Shown here piece after piece: positions 1 through 5,950 of a DNA stretch of 10,832 nt. Numbering within the stretch: the stretch's first letter is position 1; each line of letters opens with the position of its first letter. The translations under genes and the position numbers were made by a program. This DNA is from UBA9988 sp964574105. Lineage in GTDB: Bacteria > Patescibacteriota > Minisyncoccia > Phycocordibacterales > UBA9988. Below the pieces are notes generated by a model. That model did no database searches. It was not told the origin of the DNA and was given only the letters and a program-made list of their open reading frames with translations. The stretch is from positions 1 through 10,832 of the forward strand of contig CAZNKH010000018.1 of NCBI GenBank assembly GCA_964574105.1, given 5' to 3'.

Positions 1-2
1 CA

Positions 3-2039
3 GACTATCGTCCACGAAAGTCATGGGTACTCTACGCAGTTTCAGCGTTCCTTGCGGCAATTACTCTTGCAACAATCTTTGGATTACATCCGTACAGAAG
101 CTTTTGGTCTAACTTTGAGCGTATGGAAGGATTGGTGACACATCTGCATCTCTTCCTTTATTTTATTGTTGCAAGTAGCGTATTACTGACAGAGAAGATA
201 TGGATGTGGCTTCTGCGCACTTCTGTGGGAGCAAGCATTATTATGAGTATGTATGCATTTTCACAGTATGCCGAGCAACTAAAGCAAGGAGCAGTAGGCC
301 GCATTGATGCGAGTTTAGGTAATCCGACATATCTCGCATTCTATATGTACTTTCACATCTGTATTATCGCGTTTCTCTTGCTACGAGAGTGGAAATCGGT
401 AGGGATGCGGATTGTGTATGTATTACTGATGGTACTTGAGTTCTTTGTTTTGTATATGACCGCAACTCGAGGAGCATTACTTGGGCTTATTGTTGCGATT
501 GGAATTACTGCGTTACTGTCACTGATGAAGTATTGGAGCAGTTCGTATGTACGAAAGATTTCTGTGGCGGTACTGATTGGACTTGTTGTTCTCGTTGGTG
601 GGTTTTATCTCATACGGGATGCCTCATTTATTCAAGACAGTATGGTGCTCTCGCGTTTTGCGAGTATCTCTGCCACCGAGACAACAACAGAATCTCGTTT
701 TATTATTTGGGGGATGGCTTTGCGTGGTTTTACAGAGCATCCAATCTTTGGTTGGGGCCCTGAAAACTTTAATATTCTCTTCAATAAGTATTATGAATCC
801 CATCTCTGGCGGCAAGAACCTTGGTTTGATCGTACACACAATGTCTTCTTAGACTGGTTAATTACTGCTGGAGTATTCGGCCTCGCATCTTACCTTGCTC
901 TCTATGTCTCCACACTGGTGTATCTATGGAGAAAAGAGAATGGCGATAGACTCACCATCTTTCCTGCAACAGAGAGTATTCTCTTTACTGGACTCTTGGC
1001 AGGATATCTTTTCCAGAATCTTTTTGTCTTTGATAATGTCGTGAGCTACATACTCTTCTTTACTATTATCGCCTATGTGCATTCTCGTGTATCTAGAGAA
1101 CGAAAACCTCTCAACAGTACCTTTCGTGCACCTCTGCCACTCGTGTGGGGAGTCACCACAATCATGTGTATCACTTTCGTTGCCTCTCTCTATTTCATCT
1201 CTGTGCGTCCTGTCTTAGCAAATCAGGCACTTATTCAAGGGATTACCCCACAACAGCCCACTGAAAAGAGTGAAGATTTTGCAAGAATAAGGAATGCTAG
1301 ATTTATCACATCTCTTGGATACAACACTTTTGGTAAAGGTGAAGCGCGTGAACAGTATGCGCAATTTGCAGGCAGGGTTCTAGTTCATCAGGAGATTTCT
1401 CAAAAAACACGAGTGGAGATATTAACTAATGCGGTGAATGAGATGAGAAAGCAGGTTGCCGAATATCCAGATGATGCACGATACCGTATGTTCCTCGGAT
1501 CCTTGCTTGCAGGCGGAGGAGATGTGCAGGGAGCACTCGCAGAATTTACCAAGGCACGAGGACTTTCTCCTAACAAACAGAGTATTGTGATGGAGCTCGC
1601 ATCCGTATATGAGCAGATGAAAAATAGTACTGAAAGCGAAAAGCTAATAAAAGAGGCATACACTCTTGATCCTACAAATCCGTCAGTTGCAAGAACCTAT
1701 GCCTTATTGTTTTTATTGAGAGGAGATAAGGCAATGGCAGAGAAGATCCTTATTCCGATTTACGGGGACATTGCCGCTCCGGATGCACGCTTCATTAATT
1801 ATTTTTTAGAGAAAGGAGATAATCAACACCTCATTCTTTCTTTTAAGCGATATACAGAGGAAAATGCATCCGATGTGCAGTTACAATTTTCTCTTGCGGC
1901 GGCCTATTTCCAAGTGGGAGACAAGACTAGCTCTATTACACAACTTGAAAATATTGGTAAAAGATTCCCTACCTACGCGACGCAAACACAAACGCTCATT
2001 GGTGAAATTAAGGCAGGGCGTAATCCACTACAACAATAA
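3..2039 (+). CDS. O-antigen ligase/Wzy-type membrane protein with C-terminal TPR domain (5' partial)
   Basis: The frame is open from the first complete codon at position 3, so the start lies outside the window and 678 residues are visible. The first ATG at 123 is internal: the 40 residues before it already encode a membrane helix and the stretch SFWSNFERMEG, which I recognise from this family. About ten hydrophobic segments follow up to residue ~400. Between them is a large extracytoplasmic loop with the features of the Wzy_C/O-antigen ligase family: an SRFIIWGMAL stretch, HPIFGWGPENF, and a conserved His in DRTHNVFLDW. Known members transfer or polymerise undecaprenyl-linked glycans on the outer face of the membrane. 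The last ~230 residues are soluble and contain about three TPR-like helix pairs (for example ARYRMFLGSLLAGGGDVQGA). The TPR part probably binds a partner protein or glycan machinery. The exact activity (ligase, polymerase or protein O-glycosylation) cannot be told from sequence. Confidence 0.85.
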   Translation, partial: DYRPRKSWVLYAVSAFLAAITLATIFGLHPYRSFWSNFERMEGLVTHLHLFLYFIVASSVLLTEKIWMWLLRTSVGASIIMSMYAFSQYAEQLKQGAVGRIDASLGNPTYLAFYMYFHICIIAFLLLREWKSVGMRIVYVLLMVLEFFVLYMTATRGALLGLIVAIGITALLSLMKYWSSSYVRKISVAVLIGLVVLVGGFYLIRDASFIQDSMVLSRFASISATETTTESRFIIWGMALRGFTEHPIFGWGPENFNILFNKYYESHLWRQEPWFDRTHNVFLDWLITAGVFGLASYLALYVSTLVYLWRKENGDRLTIFPATESILFTGLLAGYLFQNLFVFDNVVSYILFFTIIAYVHSRVSRERKPLNSTFRAPLPLVWGVTTIMCITFVASLYFISVRPVLANQALIQGITPQQPTEKSEDFARIRNARFITSLGYNTFGKGEAREQYAQFAGRVLVHQEISQKTRVEILTNAVNEMRKQVAEYPDDARYRMFLGSLLAGGGDVQGALAEFTKARGLSPNKQSIVMELASVYEQMKNSTESEKLIKEAYTLDPTNPSVARTYALLFLLRGDKAMAEKILIPIYGDIAAPDARFINYFLEKGDNQHLILSFKRYTEENASDVQLQFSLAAAYFQVGDKTSSITQLENIGKRFPTYATQTQTLIGEIKAGRNPLQQ

Positions 2040-2088
2040 TTCACTTGATTTTTTTGAGAGTACTGTTATTATTCTCTCTGTGAGTGCT

Positions 2089-2113
2089 TCCGTTCGCTTC
2101 GGCGAAGCGGATG
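2089..2113 (+). repeat. Hairpin with TTCGC/GCGAA core, copy 1 of a dispersed element
   Basis: The 19-mer at 2089-2107 (TCCGTTCGCTTCGGCGAAG) recurs at 2573-2591 with two differences, both in the loop. It can fold as TTCGC-[TTCG]-GCGAA, a C(UUCG)G tetraloop, or as a longer 10-bp stem (2091-2100 with 2104-2113, two G-U pairs). It lies 50 nt after the stop of the O-antigen-ligase gene and 18 nt before the strong terminator. It has no U-tract of its own, so it is more likely a 3'-end stabilising or repeat element than a terminator. Confidence 0.55.
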
Positions 2114-2130
2114 CGCAACGAATATCTGCG

Positions 2131-2165
2131 AAAAACCCGTCCGCATATCTGCGAAACGGGTTTTT
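2131..2165 (+). terminator. Intrinsic terminator of the O-antigen-ligase gene, potentially bidirectional
   Basis: AAAAACCCGT (2131-2140) pairs perfectly with ACGGGTTTTT (2156-2165), a 10-bp stem. The loop contains a second small stem, CGCA (2142-2145) with TGCG (2150-2153). The A-tract and T-tract are symmetric, so it could stop transcription from either side, but no minus-strand gene is supported nearby. A 15-nt segment at 2119-2133 is repeated with one mismatch at 2142-2156, so the stem may have arisen by a 23-bp tandem duplication. Confidence 0.8.
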
Positions 2166-2196
2166 CGTTTTCCTTCTTCTAGCACTTTGCGAAGTT

Positions 2197-2205
2197 TGTT
2201 ATACT
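2197..2205 (+). promoter_or_regulatory. Extended -10 promoter candidate in the intergenic region
   Basis: TG at 2197-2198, one base, then TATACT (2200-2205) gives an extended -10. The -35 position is poor (TTCTAG at 2177-2182 with a 17-bp spacer). The same ten bases, TGTTATACTT, appear before the final gene of the window at 10436-10445. A start near 2212 would produce either a 240-nt leader for the lysine-rich gene or a separate small RNA covering the hairpin at 2225-2277. Confidence 0.45.
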
Positions 2206-2211
2206 TAATTG

Positions 2212-2334
2212 TCCGTATATCCGCGGCTGGTGACAGCACTCACATAAGATATTTGTTGGAGTTCGCATTCACCGGCCACGAATGTACAGAAAAAGTTTTT
2301 TGAAAAAATAAAAATAGAAATAAAAAAACTTTAG
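2212..2334 (+). ncRNA. Candidate structured RNA or long leader (unidentified)
   Basis: There is no coding potential here, but two stems can form on the + strand. GGCTGGTGA (2225-2233) pairs with TCACCGGCC (2269-2277), nine pairs including one G-U, enclosing 35 nt. AAAGTTTTTT (2292-2301) pairs with AAAAAACTTT (2323-2332), ten A-T-rich pairs enclosing 21 nt. The first stem starts just after the predicted start of the 2197-2205 promoter. I do not recognise tmRNA, SRP RNA, RNase P RNA or a known riboswitch. It may be a small RNA, a leader, or simply intergenic sequence. Confidence 0.25.
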
Positions 2335-2343
2335 TTATCCACA
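2335..2343 (+). promoter_or_regulatory. Perfect DnaA-box consensus
   Basis: TTATCCACA is an exact match to the consensus DnaA box. It sits directly after an A-rich, low-melting tract (about 2288-2332) and 40 nt before the -10 of the lysine-rich gene. I found no second perfect box in the window. A near match, TTATCCACC, lies at 10389-10397. A single box may be a DnaA-regulated promoter site or chance. It is not enough to call an origin. Confidence 0.35.
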
Positions 2344-2382
2344 TAAATCGCGCGAATTTTCTGTAGCATATTTTTTTTACAC

Positions 2383-2388
2383 TATAAT
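2383..2388 (+). promoter_or_regulatory. -10 element of the lysine-rich small gene
   Basis: TATAAT is a perfect -10 hexamer. The -35 region is weak (TTCTGT at 2359-2364, 18-bp spacer), and a T-run lies in the spacer. The predicted start near 2395 gives a ~60-nt leader before the ATG at 2456. An 8-bp palindrome, TCGCGCGA (2348-2355), sits just upstream of the -35 region and could be an operator, though no cognate regulator is visible. Confidence 0.6.
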
Positions 2389-2455
2389 AATATAAGCGTG
2401 AGCGGGAGTGGTCGAACCGCATCCATCCCTTACTAACAAAACTCAAACGACTCAC

Positions 2456-2545
2456 ATGGCAAAGAAAAAGAAAGCAACAAAAGCAAAGAAGACAACAAAG
2501 AAAGTTGCTAAGAAAAAGAGCACAAAGCGCTCAAAGAAGAGGTAG
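2456..2545 (+). CDS. 29-residue lysine-rich histone-tail-like protein
   Basis: ATG at 2456 opens a 29-codon frame ending in TAG. Fifteen residues are Lys and two Arg. The rest are almost all Ala, Thr, Ser and one Val, in a MAKKKKATKAKK style. This resembles the basic tails of histone H1 or bacterial HU/Hc1-type proteins, and tiny proteins of this kind are frequent in CPR genomes as far as I recall. A role in nucleic-acid binding or charge neutralisation is inferred from composition only. The evidence that it is real is its placement: a perfect TATAAT 67 nt upstream and a strong intrinsic terminator 19 nt after the stop make it a self-contained transcription unit. No Shine-Dalgarno motif precedes the ATG. 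The alternative is low-complexity A-rich sequence that happens to be open, or an RNA gene. Confidence 0.65.
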   Translation: MAKKKKATKAKKTTKKVAKKKSTKRSKKR

Positions 2546-2563
2546 TTTATTTTCTACCACTAC

Positions 2564-2607
2564 AATAAAATCTCCGTTCGCCTTGGCGAAGGGAGATTTT
2601 ATTTTTT
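2564..2607 (+). terminator. Intrinsic terminator of the lysine-rich gene, containing repeat copy 2
   Basis: AATAAAATCTCC (2564-2575) pairs perfectly with GGAGATTTTATT (2592-2603). After one G-G mismatch the inner TTCGC/GCGAA stem continues (2577-2581 with 2586-2590), closed by a CTTG loop. The U-tract runs to 2607. The inner part is the second copy of the 19-nt element seen at 2089-2107. The secA promoter follows 10 nt later, so this hairpin insulates secA from upstream transcription. Confidence 0.88.
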
Positions 2608-2617
2608 GTACGAGAGA

Positions 2618-2626
2618 TGCTAGAAT
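2618..2626 (+). promoter_or_regulatory. Extended -10 promoter of secA
   Basis: TG (2618-2619), one base, then TAGAAT (2621-2626). The -35 position has only TTTATT (2598-2603), which lies inside the preceding terminator. The expected transcription start near 2633 is two bases before the ATG at 2635, so the secA mRNA would be leaderless or nearly so. Confidence 0.55.
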
Positions 2627-2634
2627 GTCAAGCC

Positions 2635-5118
2635 ATGTCATGGATAACTAAATTATTTGGGAATAAATCAAGCCGTACGATAGATACTCTTGCTCCACTT
2701 ATTGCTGGGATTAATGCATTAGAAGCCGAGTATCGTCTCCTTTCTCCTGACGAATTAGTCGGAAAGACATCTCTGCTTAGGGAGGAACTCACAAAAGGAA
2801 CACCACTCGATGATCTTCTCATCCAAGCTTTTGCACTTGTACGCGAAGCAAGTAGACGCACACTCAAACAACGGCATTTTGATGTGCAATTGATGGGCGG
2901 CATCGTGATGCATCGTGGTGGCATTGCAGAGATGAAGACGGGAGAGGGAAAGACGCTCGTTGCAACGCTCCCCGCGTACTTAAACGCGCTTATGGGGAAG
3001 GGAGTACACATTGTAACAGTGAATGATTATCTTGCGCGTCGTGACGCGGTATGGATGGGACAGATTTATAACGCACTTGGCCTCTCGGTTGGTGTGATTA
3101 CACAGATCGGAGCGTATCAGTACAGTGCGCGTCCAGATGCGGACGATACAACACGAGATGAACAAGGCGCATATCATATAGAGCACGAGTTTCTCTCCCC
3201 CTGTTCCAAACGAGAAGCCTATGCTTGTGACATTACCTATGGTACGAATAACGAGTACGGATTTGATTATCTGCGTGACAACATCGCTTCCCGTCCCGAG
3301 GATCTGACACAGCGAGAGTATGCTTACGCTATTGTTGACGAGATTGACTCTATTCTTATTGATGAGGCGAGGACTCCGCTAATTATCTCTGCTCCTGCGG
3401 CAGAATCTGAATCACTTTATCAAACATTTGCACACATCGCCCGTACGCTGGTGTCTGGAGAAGACTATACGGTAGATGAAAAAGCGAAAGCAATCTTTGT
3501 GACGGAGCAAGGTATCTCTCGTGCAGAAAAATTGCTCGGTATAGACAACATGTATACCGAACATGGAGTGAAGTATGTACACCATCTTGAAACTGCTGTC
3601 CGTGCCAAGGCACTCTTTGAGCGTGATCGGGAGTATGTGGTGAAAGATGGAGCGATAGTGATTGTGGATGAGTTTACAGGACGGCTCCAACCTGGGCGGC
3701 GTTGGTCGGAGGGGCTTCATCAAGCGATTGAAGCAAAAGAAGAAGTGCCAATTCAACGAGAAAGCAGAACTGTTGCCTCTATTACCTTCCAAAATTATTT
3801 CAGAATGTACGGGAAGCTCTCTGGCATGACCGGTACTGCTGCAACAAGCGCAGAAGAGTTCCGAAAGGTGTATGGACTGGATGTAGTTTCTATTCCCTCA
3901 AACACAGAGAGTAAGCGCATTGATCTACCTGATCAGATCTTTAAGAATGAGCGCGGTAAGATTATCGCATTGGTTCGCCGGGTGCGTGAACTTCACGAGA
4001 AGGAACAACCAGTCTTGGTCGGTTCAATTTCTATTGAAAAGAACGAAATAATCTCTGCGTACTTAACAAAAGAAGGCATCCCGCATCAGGTACTTAATGC
4101 AAAGAATCATGAACGAGAGGGAGAGATTATCGCCGATGCGGGGAGAAAGGGGAGTGTGGTGATTGCTACCAACATGGCAGGCCGTGGTGTGGATATTAAA
4201 TTAGGAGGCGCACTCGCGACTCACACGGAACATGACGCAGTGAAAGAGCTCGGTGGACTCTTCGTACTCGGTACCGAACGACATGAGGCGCGGCGCATCG
4301 ATAATCAGTTGCGGGGTCGTGCGGGGCGTCAGGGTGATCCGGGAGCGACACAATTTTTTGTTTCCATGGAAGATGATCTTGCTCGCGTGTTTGGACCTGG
4401 ACGGGATCGTATTAAGGCAATTTACGATCGTTTTGGCGTGGCGGAAGACGAGCCGATGGAGGCGCGTATGATTAGTAAAATAATTGAAAATGCGCAGGAT
4501 AAGATTGAAGGACTCAACTTTGACGCACGCAAGCATGTGTTGGAGTACGACGATGTGATGAACCATCAGCGTACCGTGATGTATGAACGACGGCGCAGAC
4601 TCTTGGTTGGTGATCAAGGGTATCTCCTTGAATTTGTTAATCGGCTCAAAGATCACGCGAGCACTACCGGGGAGGCGATGAAGGTGAGCACGCTGGTTGA
4701 AGAAAAGGAGAAAGAGCTGGGGAAAGATGTGTTCTTACAGGCAGTGCGACAACTTGCCTTAGAAACCCTGGATACCTTGTGGATGGAGCATCTAGAGGCG
4801 ATGGATTACCTGCGAGGATCGGTGTCGCTCCGCGCCTACGGTCAGCGTGATCCATTGGTGGAATATAAGAGAGAGGGCTTGCGACTCTATAAGGATTTGG
4901 AGTTCTCACTTTTTGATACTATTCTTAAACATCTCTCACATCTCGCTCCTGTACAGCAAGCCTTTACTCCCGTGATTGATCTCTCGCAAATTAGAGAAGG
5001 TGGTCCTGTTTCGTCCGTTACTCCTTCACAATCAGTGAGCAATGAGCCAAAAATTGGCCGCAACGACCCCTGTCCATGTGGCTCTGGAAAAAAATATAAA
5101 AAGTGTCATGGGAAATAA
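2635..5118 (+). CDS. secA: Preprotein translocase ATPase SecA
   Basis: An 827-residue SecA, the cytoplasmic ATPase that pushes unfolded preproteins through SecYEG. Visible parts in order: Walker A MKTGEGKT (100-107), DEAD-type motif VDEIDSILIDEARTPLI (234-250), preprotein cross-linking region after it, GMTGTA (397-402), second motor domain with ATNMAGRGVDIKLGG (511-525) and the arginine-finger region QLRGRAGRQGDPGA (558-571), the scaffold helix with LRAYGQRDPLVEYKREG (732-748), and a C-terminal zinc finger CPCGSGKKYKKCH (813-825). Compared with E. coli SecA (901 aa, from memory) there is an extra ~28 residues after SVGVIT (about 155-191) and about 50 residues missing from the helical wing region (about 650-710). 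ATG 2635 was chosen over the in-frame ATG at 2617 because the latter overlaps the -10 and adds an unusual MLECQA. No SD motif is present. Confidence 0.97.
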   Translation: MSWITKLFGNKSSRTIDTLAPLIAGINALEAEYRLLSPDELVGKTSLLREELTKGTPLDDLLIQAFALVREASRRTLKQRHFDVQLMGGIVMHRGGIAEMKTGEGKTLVATLPAYLNALMGKGVHIVTVNDYLARRDAVWMGQIYNALGLSVGVITQIGAYQYSARPDADDTTRDEQGAYHIEHEFLSPCSKREAYACDITYGTNNEYGFDYLRDNIASRPEDLTQREYAYAIVDEIDSILIDEARTPLIISAPAAESESLYQTFAHIARTLVSGEDYTVDEKAKAIFVTEQGISRAEKLLGIDNMYTEHGVKYVHHLETAVRAKALFERDREYVVKDGAIVIVDEFTGRLQPGRRWSEGLHQAIEAKEEVPIQRESRTVASITFQNYFRMYGKLSGMTGTAATSAEEFRKVYGLDVVSIPSNTESKRIDLPDQIFKNERGKIIALVRRVRELHEKEQPVLVGSISIEKNEIISAYLTKEGIPHQVLNAKNHEREGEIIADAGRKGSVVIATNMAGRGVDIKLGGALATHTEHDAVKELGGLFVLGTERHEARRIDNQLRGRAGRQGDPGATQFFVSMEDDLARVFGPGRDRIKAIYDRFGVAEDEPMEARMISKIIENAQDKIEGLNFDARKHVLEYDDVMNHQRTVMYERRRRLLVGDQGYLLEFVNRLKDHASTTGEAMKVSTLVEEKEKELGKDVFLQAVRQLALETLDTLWMEHLEAMDYLRGSVSLRAYGQRDPLVEYKREGLRLYKDLEFSLFDTILKHLSHLAPVQQAFTPVIDLSQIREGGPVSSVTPSQSVSNEPKIGRNDPCPCGSGKKYKKCHGK

Positions 5119-5131
5119 GTTGATGTAGTAA

Positions 5132-5159
5132 TTGCCTTTATTAATATAATCTGTATACT
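5132..5159 (+). promoter_or_regulatory. Promoter of the DsbA-like gene
   Basis: TTGCCT (5132-5137), 16-bp spacer, TATACT (5154-5159). This is the best -35/-10 pair in the window. The expected transcription start coincides with the ATG at 5166, giving a leaderless mRNA. A second hexamer, TATAAT at 5145-5150, could serve as an alternative -10 and would leave a 9-10 nt leader. No terminator hairpin is visible between secA and this promoter, so read-through from secA is possible. Confidence 0.6.
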
Positions 5160-5165
5160 GTTGTT

Positions 5166-5876
5166 ATGAATACAGAAAAAACTAATCTACTAATTCCTGC
5201 GGCTATTATTATTGCAGGTGCACTCATCGCGATAGGTATCTTCTTTGGTAGCTCACGAGGCTCTTCGGGGACGATCCCAGACGGAGCTGATCAGCCCAAC
5301 ATCCTTGACCTTATTAAGAATGTTGCACCAATTAGTAACACAGACCATATTCAAGGTGATGCAAAAGCTCTTGTTACGGTAATAGAGTTTTCTGATTTAG
5401 AATGCCCATTCTGTAAGACATTTCATCAGACAATGCAGTCGCTCATGGATGAGTACGGATCTGATGGAAAAATCCGCTGGGTCTATCGCCACTTCCCGCT
5501 CGTAGGCCTTCATCCAAAAGCAACAAAAGAAGCTGAAGCGGCAGAATGTGCCGGAGAATTGGGAGGCAACGAGATATTCTGGAAGTATATTACCAAGGTG
5601 TTTGAGATAACTCCATCAAATGATGGACTTGATCCGGCAGAACTCCCAAAGATTGCTGTCTCACTCGGCTTGGATAAGGCTAAATTTGAAACTTGTCTCG
5701 CAAGCGGTAAGCATATTGCGCGAATAGAGGCACAATCGCAAGATGCACAAAACTCTGGTGGTAATGGGACCCCGTTCACTATTATCATTACTGCAAAAGG
5801 AGACTATATTCCTGTTGGTGGTGCGGTACCACTTGCAGAGATGAAGCAAAAGATCGACGCCGCGCTCAAGAAATAA
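5166..5876 (+). CDS. Membrane-anchored DsbA-like thiol:disulfide oxidoreductase
   Basis: 236 residues. One N-terminal membrane helix (about 8-27, LLIPAAIIIAGALIAIGIFF) acts as an uncleaved anchor, followed by a linker and a thioredoxin-fold domain of the DsbA/Thioredoxin_4 type facing outward. The active site is CPFC at 80-83 in EFSDLECPFC, and the cis-proline loop is GTPF (201-204). Two further cysteines, C128 and C177, sit in the helical insertion and may form a structural disulfide as in some Gram-positive DsbA/BdbD proteins. The enzyme would oxidise cysteine pairs in exported proteins. Likely local substrates are the Cys-rich 680-residue protein and the WxL-like protein encoded downstream. 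It is its own transcription unit with a promoter immediately before it and a terminator 16 nt after the stop. No DsbB or VKOR partner is in the window. A reductase or isomerase role cannot be excluded. Confidence 0.9.
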   Translation: MNTEKTNLLIPAAIIIAGALIAIGIFFGSSRGSSGTIPDGADQPNILDLIKNVAPISNTDHIQGDAKALVTVIEFSDLECPFCKTFHQTMQSLMDEYGSDGKIRWVYRHFPLVGLHPKATKEAEAAECAGELGGNEIFWKYITKVFEITPSNDGLDPAELPKIAVSLGLDKAKFETCLASGKHIARIEAQSQDAQNSGGNGTPFTIIITAKGDYIPVGGAVPLAEMKQKIDAALKK

Positions 5877-5892
5877 GAAGAGAAGAAAGTGT

Positions 5893-5927
5893 CCCCAGTG
5901 TCCACAGTCACTGGGGCATTTTTTATT
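5893..5927 (+). terminator. Intrinsic terminator of the DsbA-like gene
   Basis: CCCCAGTG (5893-5900) pairs with CACTGGGG (5909-5916), an 8-bp perfect stem with an 8-nt loop. The U-tract is at 5919-5924. The next promoter starts 12 nt later, so the surface operon is separately transcribed. Confidence 0.88.
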
Positions 5928-5938
5928 CCAATAAACGA

Positions 5939-5944
5939 TATAAT
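5939..5944 (+). promoter_or_regulatory. -10 element of the four-gene surface operon
   Basis: TATAAT is a perfect hexamer ending six bases before the ATG at 5951, so the expected start is the A of the ATG and the first gene of the operon would be leaderless. No good -35 is visible at 16-18 bp spacing. The region is T-rich because of the preceding terminator. Confidence 0.55.
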
Positions 5945-5950
5945 AAGAAT

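Noticed and set aside
123..125. ATG as the start of the O-antigen-ligase-like gene
   Set aside because: The frame is open upstream to the window edge and encodes a membrane helix and the conserved-looking stretch SFWSNFER, so this Met is internal.
1864..2208. 114-codon + frame running from the ligase gene into the intergenic region
   Set aside because: It overlaps the real gene in another frame and reads through two hairpins; the translated sequence shows no domain-like pattern.
2288..2400. Replication origin
   Set aside because: Only one perfect DnaA box and no dnaA, dnaN or rpmH nearby; the A-rich tract alone does not support an origin.
2405..2420. tRNA-like GAGTGGTCGAACC segment in the leader of the lysine-rich gene
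   Set aside because: It resembles a D-loop of tRNA-Ser by chance; no acceptor stem, anticodon arm or T-arm can be laid out around it.
2617..2634. Upstream in-frame ATG for secA (adds MLECQA)
   Set aside because: It overlaps the extended -10 element, and SecA proteins normally start close to the MSWITKLFG position.
2628..3011. 127-codon minus-strand frame over the secA 5' end
   Set aside because: It is antisense to conserved SecA sequence including the Walker A region, with biased Ser/Arg content typical of a shadow frame.
4201..4656. 151-codon minus-strand frame inside secA
   Set aside because: It is antisense to the strongly conserved motor domain and has no recognisable protein features; it is a coding shadow.
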